The translations under genes and the position numbers were made by a program. Of a stretch of DNA of 64,000 nucleotides, positions 45,408 to 55,200 are shown one piece after another. Source of the DNA: Terrabacter sp. MAHUQ-38 (lineage in GTDB: Bacteria; Actinomycetota; Actinomycetes; Actinomycetales; Dermatophilaceae); NCBI RefSeq assembly GCF_014518425.1, contig NZ_JACVCU010000003.1, positions 186,001 to 250,000 on the forward strand, in the 5' to 3' direction. Each line of letters opens with the position of its first letter. Position 1 is the stretch's first letter. Below the pieces are notes generated by a model. The model was not told the DNA's origin. It made no database searches and worked only from the letters and a program-made list of their open reading frames with translations.

Positions 45408-45443
45408 GTCGGCGGCACACGGCATACGCAGGGGGCCGCCGAC
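45408..45443. promoter_or_regulatory. 9-bp inverted repeat in the GNAT-msrA divergent gap
   Basis: GTCGGCGGC (45408-45416) and GCCGCCGAC (45435-45443) flank an 18-bp centre that holds one CGGCATAC octamer. Could be a shared operator or an msrA leader hairpin. Confidence 0.5.
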
Positions 45444-45490
45444 GTTACAGGGACGTAAGACGCTCCCGGCGCGAAGGATGTGACACTGGC

Positions 45491-46195
45491 ATGGTGTTCG
45501 GTTTCGGTAGGAAGACCCAGATGCCCACTCGTGACGAGGCGCTCCCCGGCCGCGAGACGCGCCCGTATGCCGTGAACCCCGTCCACGCCGTGTTCGGCAC
45601 CCCGCTGGACGGGCCGTGGCCCGACGGCTCCGAGGTGCTCTACGTCGCGATGGGCTGCTTCTGGGGCGTCGAGCGGATCTTCTGGCGCCAGGAGGGCGTG
45701 GTCTCGACCGCCGCCGGCTACATGGGCGGCTACACCCCCAACCCCACGTACGAGGAGACGTGCACCGGCCTGACCGGTCACGCCGAGACCGTGCGCGTCG
45801 TCTACGACCCGACGAAGACGTCTCCCGAGCTGCTGCTCAAGGCGTTCTGGGAGAACCACGATCCGACGACGGCCAACCGGCAGGGCAACGACATCGGCAC
45901 CGCGTACCGCTCGGCCATCTACTGGACCACCGAGGGGCAGCGCCTCGCCGCGGAGGCCACGCGCGAGGCGTTCCAGAAGGTGCTCGACGACAACGGGCTC
46001 GGGCAGATCACGACCGAGATCCGCTCCGCCGACGACGCCGGCCCGTTCTACCTCGCCGAGGACTACCACCAGGGCTACCTGCACAAGAACCCCGGCGGCT
46101 ACTGCAACCACGGGCCCAACGGGCTCACCTGCCCCGTCGGGATCGTCCGTCAGGACCAGCTGCCCGCGCAGCAGGAGATCGCCCCGCCGGCCTGA
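45491..46195 (+). CDS. msrA: Peptide methionine sulfoxide reductase MsrA
   Basis: 234 residues. VAMGCFWGVERIFWRQEGVV contains the catalytic Cys56; AGYMGGYTPNPTYEETCTGL and HAETVRVVYDP are typical. GGYCNHGPNGLTCPVGIV near the C-terminus carries candidate resolving cysteines. Reduces methionine-S-sulfoxide using thioredoxin or another thiol. ATG at 45491 follows GAAGGATG. Ends at a strong hairpin shared with the giant gene. Confidence 0.97.
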   Translation: MVFGFGRKTQMPTRDEALPGRETRPYAVNPVHAVFGTPLDGPWPDGSEVLYVAMGCFWGVERIFWRQEGVVSTAAGYMGGYTPNPTYEETCTGLTGHAETVRVVYDPTKTSPELLLKAFWENHDPTTANRQGNDIGTAYRSAIYWTTEGQRLAAEATREAFQKVLDDNGLGQITTEIRSADDAGPFYLAEDYHQGYLHKNPGGYCNHGPNGLTCPVGIVRQDQLPAQQEIAPPA

Positions 46196-46199
46196 GCCG

Positions 46200-46252
46200 G
46201 CACCGAGCCACCCGCACAGCACCGAGCCACCCGTATGCGGGTGGCTCGGTGC
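46200..46252. terminator. Multi-arm terminator repeat, copy 2
   Basis: GCACCGAGCCACCCG occurs at 46200-46214 and 46219-46233 (19-bp period), followed by loop TATG and the perfect complement CGGGTGGCTCGGTGC (46238-46252). The 15-bp stem lies between convergent msrA and the giant RTX gene. Same design as 32443-32508. Confidence 0.9.
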
Positions 46253-46264
46253 CGTTGTGGAGGC

Positions 46265-49200
46265 TCAGGGCGCGCAGGCGACCGACTCGAAGTGCCCGGG
46301 AGTCGTCGGGTATGCCGCACCCGACCCGTGGGCGTTGATGTCGGCCGTGAAGACCATGGCCAGCTCGCGGAAGGCCGAGGTGCCCGGTGTCGTCACGTCC
46401 GACGCCTGCCGTCCGGCGCCCGTCCCCCACGCGACCTGCTGGAGGAAGGTCTGCATCGCCGGGGAGATCTGCCGCACGTCGTTGAAGCCGCCGTAGGCCG
46501 CGTTGCAGTGCGTGTAGAGGTTGTAGACCCCGACCCAGTCGATGAGCCGGTCTCCCGGGTTCGGGCCGTTGGCCGCGACGTCGCCCTGCATGACGTCACG
46601 GTCCCAGCCGCCGTAGATCCAGTCGGTGCCCTGGTGGTGGCTGTTGTCGGCCGGGTCGGCGTTGTCGAGCCCGGTCAGCTCGAACCACAGGCACGGGTCG
46701 ACGGTCACGGCGTTCTTGCCGTTGCCCGTCGTCTGCGGCCAGCTGCCCAGCGTGCAGCCCGAACCCGGCGTGTGGCTGCCGCGAGGTCGAACGTCGAGCA
46801 GGTCAGACCCGGCGATGTCCTGCTTGGCCACCACCGGCTCGCCGGTGCCACCGAACAGGTGGTCGACGAAACGGTCGTCGGTGCCTCGTGACGTCGGGTC
46901 GAACACGCCGTTGGTGCGGCAGTCGGGCGTCGCACCGTCGAGGGCTGCGTCGCAGCCCTGGCCGCCCCAGAGGACGTCCTCGCCGTCGCCGCCGTAGACC
47001 TCGTCGCCGCCACTGTCGCCGTTGGCGACGTCGTCGCCCCAGCCACCGTGGATGTTGTCGGCGTCGCTGCCACCGCGGATCAGGTCGCGACCGCCCTCGG
47101 TGAGTCCGGCGTGCGGCATGGCCGGGTCGGTCGACGTCCCGATCCACTGGTCGCCGTCGACGTCGTGGAGCAGGTCGACGCGCCGGTCGTAGGCGCCCCG
47201 GCGGAAGCCCGTGTAGGACTCGGCCGGCGGGCTCGTCAGCGACGTCGTGACCTGGGCCGGGGTGTCGGCTGCGCTCAGCAGCTGGTTCACCACGCCACCG
47301 CGGTCGCCCACGATCGCGTCGCGTCCGGCGTCACCGTCGATGCGGTCGTCGCCGAGCTCGCCGTAGAGGTCGTCGTCATCACTGCCTCCTGAGATCCGGT
47401 CGTTGCCGTCCTGTCCCCAGATGCCGTCGTCGCCGGTGTCGCCCCAGACCACGTCGTCACCGAACGCGCCACTCACCTCGCACGTGGCCTGCGCCGTGGT
47501 GCAGAACCGTGTGCTGGGCCCGGGCAGCGCCGGGTCGTGCGTACGCGACACGGTCGCGTCCGCGGGCACGGCACCGTCCGGGTAGCGGTCGGCGTACACC
47601 TTCTCCGAGCGCGCACCCGCCGCACCGACGAGCGTCCTCAGCAGCGACCCGTTGTCGCCGAGGACGACGTCGTCACCGCCGTTGCCCTCGATGACGTCGG
47701 CGCCGTCGCGGTAGCCCGGCGTCGGCGTACCACCGATGACGTCGTCCTGGCCGGGGACCGAGCTCGTGCCGCGCAGCAGCGCGGTCGGGCTCGCTGATCC
47801 AGGCCAGGCGGCAGTCACCGCGGCAACGGAGGTCCCGTGGGCCGAGGCCTCGCCGAACGGCAGGTCGCCGAACAGCAGGTCCGCTCCGCCGTTGCCCTGG
47901 AGGTGGTCGGCCCCGGCGTCACCTGTCACGGCGTCGTTGCCGTCCTGGCCCTCGAGCACGTCGACCCCGTCGCCGCCGGAGAGACGGTCGAAGCCGTAGA
48001 GCTGTGCCGACGGGGTCGTGAGCAGGTTGGCGCCGCGGTCCCAGGGCTCGATGACGCGCGGCGTCGTCGCGGCGCCCGGCGTGCTGCCGAGACGAACGGT
48101 CACCGACGTCGGCGCCTGTCCCGGGACGGGACGCAGCACCTGGCCGTTGTCGCCCAGGACGACGTCGTCGCCGGGACCACCGAAGACGGCGTCGTCGGTG
48201 TCGGGCTGACCGGCCGTCGTGGCGCCGGAGCCACCCGACGGCGTGGAGCTGCCGCCGACGAGGTCGTCGTCACCGAGGTCACCCTCGACCCAGTCGGTGT
48301 CGGGGCCGCCCTCGACGTAGTCGTCGCCGGCGTCGCCCTTGAGCCGGTCGGTGCCGCTCTGGCCGAGCACGACGTCCTGGCCCTCGCCACCGAAGACCTG
48401 GTCGGCCCCCGAGTTGGCGAGCACCGGGCTCGTGCCGAGGTCGAGCAGCTCGACGCGGTGCGTCAGCGCGAAGCCGCGCATCCGGGTGACCGGGGTCGTG
48501 TCGGCTGCCGCCACACCGGACGTGACGACCGCGTTGTCACCGGCGACGAGGTCGGGCCCGGCGTCACCGAAGAGGACGTCCCCGGCATCCGGACGCCCGA
48601 CACCCGTCGTGGCCTGCTGGAACGACCCGCCGACGACCTCGTCCTCGCCCGCGTCGCCGTGCACGGTGTCCGAGCCGTTGTTGCCCTCGAGGTGGTCGGC
48701 GTCGTCGCCACCGTTGACCTTGTCGTCACCGAGGCCGCCGTATGCCGTGTCGTCATCGGCGCCGCCGAAGATCTCGTCGCCGCGGCCGGCGTCCGGGGAC
48801 GTGCCGGCGAGGTCGAACGGGATCGCCTCGGCGTCGGCGCTCGTCGACGGGTCGTCGACGGTGCCGTTGTCACCGACGATGACGTCGCGTCCGGTGTCGC
48901 CGGAGAGGATGTCGCCCGCGCCGGCCGGGCCGACGTCGTCTCGACCCGCTGCCCGGGTGCCGCCGTAGAGGACGTCGTCGCCGTCGCCGCCGCTCGCGCG
49001 GTCGGAGCCGTCGTTGCCCTCGAGGACGTCGGTGCCGTCCTGGCCGTAGAGCTGGTCCTGGCCGCCGTTGCCGAAGACGAGGTCGGCGCCGACCTCACCG
49101 TAGCCACGGTCGTCGCCGGTGCCACCCCAGATGCCGTCGCCGGCGTCGCCGCCGAAGAGGACGTCGTCGCCCTGCTGGCCGCAGACGAGGTCGCCCGCGC

Positions 49201-52200
49201 CGGCCGCGAGGACACGGTCGCTCGCGCCACCGGCCGAGATGGTGTCGACACCAGCGCCACCGAGGACGAGGTCGTTGCCGTCGCCACCGGCCGCCGAGGT
49301 GCCCTCGGGCACCGCGTCGGACGCGACGGTGCCGGCGCGGCACGTCTCGTCGGCGCCCGAGCCGACCGTCGCGGCGTCGCGCAGGGCGTCGCCGAAGACC
49401 GTCGCCGGTCCGTCACCGCCGAGGACGTGGTCGTTGCCGCGGCCACCGACGAGCGTCTTGCTCGACGACGTCTCCCCGGCGGGGACCTCGAGGTGCTTCA
49501 CGAAGCGGTACGCCCCGAACCCGACGCCCTCGATGACGTCCGGGCCGCGCGCGTTGCCGGCCTCGTCGAGGCCGCGGGCCCCCACGACGCTTGGCTCCGC
49601 GATGACGTAGTCGTCCCCCGGGCCGCCGAAGACGGAGTCCGTGCCGTAGCCGCCGACGAGGGCGTCGGGCCCGTCGCCGCCGATGATGCGTGCGTGCTCG
49701 CCGCCCTTCGAGTGGCTCGTCACGACGTCCTCCACCGAGCTGCCCCAGACCTCGTCGTCGCCCGATCCCGTCTCGACGATGTTGGGGATCGACGGCTTGC
49801 CCGCCGGGGTCGTCAGCGTGTCGGCCGTGCCGTTGTCGTCGACGCCGAAGGCGCCCTCGGTGGAGGCGTAGACCTTGTCCGGACCGGTGCCACCGGTCAC
49901 CGAGTCGCTGCCGAGCCCGCCGACGAGGACGTTGCCCTTCGAGCGGATCGTGGTGCCCGCCGTGGCGCCGGGTCGGTCGGAGGCGACCCCGATCTTGTCG
50001 TCGCCGTCGCCACCGTTCACGCGGTTGTGCCCGAGGCCGACGCTGATGACGTCGAGCCCGCCACTGCCCTGGGCGCCCTGGGTCGGGTCGACGTCGAGCG
50101 CCGACCAGTCGATGACGTCGCCGAGGTCGACCTTGGTGATCTTCGGGTCGGAGTTCTCGACGTCCTCGGGGTTCAGGGCCGCGCTGACGGCCTTGGTGAC
50201 CGTCGGCAGGGCGCCGTCACCCGAGACGAAGTCGTCGCCCTGGCCGGTCGTGATGGAGTCGTCGCCGGCCCCACCTGCGACGCGAGCCACCTTGCCCGCG
50301 ACGTCCGCGGTGACGACGCGGTCGGCGCCGCCGCCCGCGTCGACCCACGATCTGCCGGTGCCCGTCTGGATCTGGTCGTCACCGGGGGTGCCGAAGACGA
50401 CGGCGTCCTTGTCGAAGAGCGACAGGTCGCCCTGGCTCGTCGTCGACGACGGGTTCGAGTCCTTCTTGCCGTCGCCGACGAAGCTGACGACGAGCGGCGT
50501 CGATGAGCTACGACCGTCCACGACGACGCGCTTGAGGTTCGGGTCGAGGTAGTCGCGACGCTCACCCAGCATCTGCACCGAGAACCCGTCGAAGTCGGGG
50601 TTCGTGCCCGCGTCGTCGCCCGCCTTCTGCGCGAAGCGAAGCGCGGTCACCTTGACGACGTCCGCCTCGGTGTCGGCCGTGTTGCCCCACGGGTTGCCCC
50701 GTGCGGAGTTCGTGCCGAAGTGGCCGGCGAACACGACGAGCGTGTCGCCGCTGGTGCCGCCGAGCCGCGGCGGTGGAGGTTCGCAGTCCGGCTGGGCCGT
50801 GAAGTCGAGCAGGGTGATGTCCGCGATGTTGATCGAGAACGACACGCTGAACGGCGAGAAGCCGATCGTGACGTAGAGGCGCAGGAACAGGCTGAGCCGC
50901 CCGGTCGTCGTGAAGAGGCAGAGCGGGTTGTTGATCGCCGTCTGGAGGAACTCGCTGACGCGGAACTTGCCGTCGTTGTTCGGGTCGTTCCAGTGGAACC
51001 CGATGGTCAGGTGCAACCCACCCTCGATGCCGACGGTGATGATGACCGCCGTCACCGCGGCGCCGGCGGCGATCTCGCCGTCGAGCTGCACGACCGGCAC
51101 GGGCCGTCCCTCGGAGTCCGTCGTCTTGAAGTAGAGACCGTCGAGGAGCTTGACGGCGTCGACGGGCGCACCCGCCTGGGCCGCTTCGACGGCATACCTG
51201 ATGCCGGCGGTGTCGAGACCCGCCATGAAGCGCAGGGTCACCGAGGCGGAGCCGGACAGGGTCACCATGACGGGCGGCGGTGCGTACACCGGGCCGAACG
51301 CCTGGCGCCACGTGAAGCCGAGCGTCAGCGGCCCGCTGTCGAACTCGACGAGCGAGACGTCGCTGCCCATGAGCAGGCTGAACACCGACGACGGGTTGTC
51401 GAGGATCGGGAAGGAGAAGCCGGACGTGTTGGCGCTGCCCTTGTCAGTGCCCACGCCGAAGACCTTGCCCTTGCCGCCCTTCGTGTTGAGGGCGTTCTTG
51501 ACCGTGGTCTCGTCGCCACCTGTCTTGGTGTCGATCAGGGAGCTGGACGTGCCGGGCTCGAGGCTGCTCGTCGGGGTCACGTCTGTGTCGAGCGCCTTCG
51601 ACCCGCTCACGGTGAAGCTGCCGATCGGGATGAGGCACGTCGGGTCGCCGGGGCCTCCTCCGCAGTCGGGCAGGTTGTTGATCAGGGTGGTCAACGCCGC
51701 GATCCTGTCGACGAAGTCGAGCTTCGGCCCGCCGGCGAGCGTGTTGAACGTCTTCGCCAGCGTGATGAGGCTGACGTCCCCGCCACCGGCCATCCGGCTG
51801 AGGTCGGAGAGCACCGGGATGGGCGCATAGAGCGTGTCGATGACAGGCTGCAAGGGTCCGGTGACGGACTTCACCTTCTTGAGCACCGGCCCGAGCAGGT
51901 TGGAGAAGAAGCCACCGGCGTCGATCGAGACGTCCTTGAACTCGATGCTCGGGGCCCCGAGGTTCTTGAGGTCCTTGTTCGAGAACTCCCAACCGAGAAC
52001 GAAGTTCGCCTGGACTCCGGGGAGCACCGAGTCGACCGAGGCCTTGACGATCCAGTCAGCCTTGATCTTCGCGGTCAGCGCGATCCCGAAGAGGGAGGCC
52101 GCGTCGCCGCCCGCGATGTCGGCGATCGTCAGCACCGAACCGGCCGTCTCCGTCGTGTCCCGGGACTTCAGGTCGACGAGGAACGCGCCGGCGAAGAGGG

Positions 52201-55200
52201 GCGCGGTGCCCTGCTTCTTGACGTCGATGTCGAGGAAGGCCAGCTGGGCCTTCATCGTCGCGGGCATGTCGAAGCGGGCGCCGAGGCCGAACTCCGGCGC
52301 CGCCGCACCGTCCTTCCACGCATCGTGCGTGTAGATGACGAAGCCGTCGTCGGTGTTGATCCCGGCCTTGAGGTGCAGCTGCAGACCGATGCCGTAGGTG
52401 ATGGCGTCGTCCTCGCCCGCCTTGAGCGCGAGGCCGGGGATGCCGATGTCGAGCGGCAGCTCCTCGCCGTCGCCGAGGCAGCCGGAGCCGGCAACGCAGC
52501 CGTCGTCGGCGTTGACCGTGCCCGCCTTGATGTCGAACGCGACGTTGACGCCGTTGATGCTCGTCGTCGGGCAGTCGATGAGCATCGGCTTGGTGTCGAC
52601 GGGCGTGTATGCCGTGGCGGTGGCGCTGCCGTCGTCGGTGTACGACTGGGCGCTGCCGGATGCCGCGTCGACGACCTTCACGAGCTCGTACGCGCCGCCG
52701 TCCTTGCTGCGCAGCACCTTGTACTTCGTGGCTCCGTCAGTGGCGGTCCACGACACCTTGATCGAGTTGGCGCCGCCGAGCGTCGTGAACGCCGTGGTCG
52801 TCTCGGCGCTCGCCGAGGGCACGGTGTCGCCGTCGGTGCCGGAGCCGCTGCCCTGGCTGGCGACGATCTCGTAGCGCCACTTCGTGGCCCCGGTGGCCGC
52901 CGGGGTCGCGACGAGCGTCGGGGCTGCGGTCGGCTCGAGCTTGGCCTTGCACTCGTAGTTGACCGTGAGGCTGGTCTTCTCGAGCCCGGCTGCCGTGATG
53001 GCCTCGTCGAGCTTCGTGTTGACGTAGTCGCGCGCCTCCTTGGGGCTGGCCGGGACGGATCCGAGCTTGGCCTTGATCTCGGCGCGCAGGCGGCCGATGG
53101 AGTCGGCGCCCTGCTGGAGGTCCTCGCCGACGAAGGGCAGCTTGCCGTCGAAGGTCGCGAGGCGCATGGCCTGTTCGATCTTCTCGAGGTAGCCGTCGAG
53201 GCCGGGGCCGATCTGGGTGAAGTCGGCGAACGCGTTGGCGAAGGCCGCCGACAGGTCGGGCAGCTCGAAGCGCTTCTTCGCGTCGTCGGGCGCGGGGAGG
53301 TTGCCGGTGAGGTCGACGAGGTCGGACGCGACGGTGGAGTCCTCGAGGCGCAGGGCCACGGTGCCCAGCGAGGTCGTGGGCCCGCCGGAGACGGTCGCGT
53401 AGAGCGGGACGACGCCGCAGACCATGAGCGGGGTGGTCAGGCCCTCGCCGCAGTCGACGGGGCTGTTCGACGCGTTGAAGTTCACGTCGAGGGCGGACAG
53501 GAACGTCGAGAAGCTGACCGGGGTGTCGGCAGTGGCTGCGGCATCCGAGAGGTCGAGGCTGAGGTTGGCCCGCAGCTTCGCCTGCTTCGCCGGGTCACCG
53601 CCGGGGTCGCCCGCCGAGACCGTCAAGGGGCCGATCGTCCCGGCGGCACGTCCGGTGAACGCGGCGTCGGCCGCGATGCTGACCTTGGAGTCGGCGAGCA
53701 CCTTGAGCGACGTGGCGTCGCCGGGACCGGTGCCCGGCGCGAGAGGCACGACGAGGCCGACGTCGACCCCGCCCTTGACGTGCACCGAGCCCTGTCCGGT
53801 CGCGGCCGCCGAGACCAGGGACTTGTCCCCGCCGAGGTCGAGGCGCAGCGGGGCGTTCGTGCGGTAGTCGCGCTTCCAGTCGAGGTCGAGGACGACGCTG
53901 GGCGTGCCGCCGTCATCGAGGTAGCGGAAGTCCAGCGCACCATTGCCGAGACGGTCGTCGAGGAACTCGACGAGGTCCTGCATGTTCTGCGGCGGGTGCA
54001 CCGACATCGCGTCGATGGCGTCGTCGAGCGGCGAACGGAAGGTGTATGCGGTGTCGTCCGCCGGCTTCGTCGGCCAGTTGTCGGTCAGGGTGAGGGTGTC
54101 ACCCGAGGCGGCGGCCACGACGGCGACCTGCGTGCCGACGACGATCGTGCGACCGACGAAGGACGCGTCGAACGTGCGGCCCACGTGCTGAAGGGTGTTG
54201 GCGCCGTAGTTGACGTCGCTGCCGACGCCCGAGGTGTCGCGGCGCATGAGGTCACGCAGTGAGGTGCCAGTGCCGGGGATCTCCTGGCTGTAGATGCCGG
54301 AGGCCCCGCCGGGCTGCGCCTCGGCGAGCTGGGCGGCCAGGGTCTGGAGCGTCTTGAGGACGATCGCGAAGAGCTCGGCCTGTGAGCCCGGCTTGATGTC
54401 GAGAGCGAAGATCCGGTCGAGCTTGCTGAGGTCGAGCTGCGGTCCGTCGGCGCCGGAGAGCTGGGTCAGGTCGTTCCACGTCGCGGAGACGCCGACGTCG
54501 GAGCCGGCGGGCAGGAAGCCGTCGGCCTCGGGGATCGACACCGCGAGGGCGGCGGCCGCGCGGACGTTCACGTCGACGTCGAGGAGGCTGCCTGCCTGGC
54601 TCGGGCCGGTCGGGGTCGCCGTGACGAGCTGCTCGAACAGCTGGCGCAGCCGGATGTCGTGCTGGGCGTCTCCCGCCTGCTTCAGCCCGATCGAGAGCAT
54701 GTTGCCGGTGCCGGCGGCCGAGCAGTCGGCAGGTGCCGAGCTGTTGCAGACCTTGAGGTTGCCCTTGAGCCGCACCTGGAAGAAGCCCGCGTTGGCCGTG
54801 AAGTCGACGGCGGTCTCGATCGGGAAGTCGGCCGTGAGGAGCGGGCTGCCGGTGCGCACCATGATGCGGTCGGGCCCGAGCGGCAGCGAGGTGACGTTGG
54901 TCGAGAACGCCCCGGTCTTCTGGAGGAAGGGGCAGGCCTCGGTGCTGCCCTCGAAGCCGATGCAGGCATCACCGGTGCGGGCGTCCTGAAGGTCGAGGAC
55001 GAGCGTGAGGTCCGCGGCGAAGGACGGCTTGACCGTCGCGAAGGTCTGGGCGGCGTTCGCCCGCAAGATGCCGCGACGCGGTCCACCCACGACGGGCTGG
55101 TCGGTCAGCTGGTCGCCGAAGGTCACGGCGCCGAGCTGCGCCTCCGGGCCAACGATGACGAATGGCGTGGCGGCAGAGGGCTGGCCGCCGATCCACGGCC

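Noticed and set aside
47837-54262. Two plus-strand frames of about 890 and 1,180 codons inside the giant RTX gene
   Set aside because: Shadows created by the Gly/Asp codon periodicity of the RTX gene; translated sequence is Val/Asp/Arg-rich with no domain.
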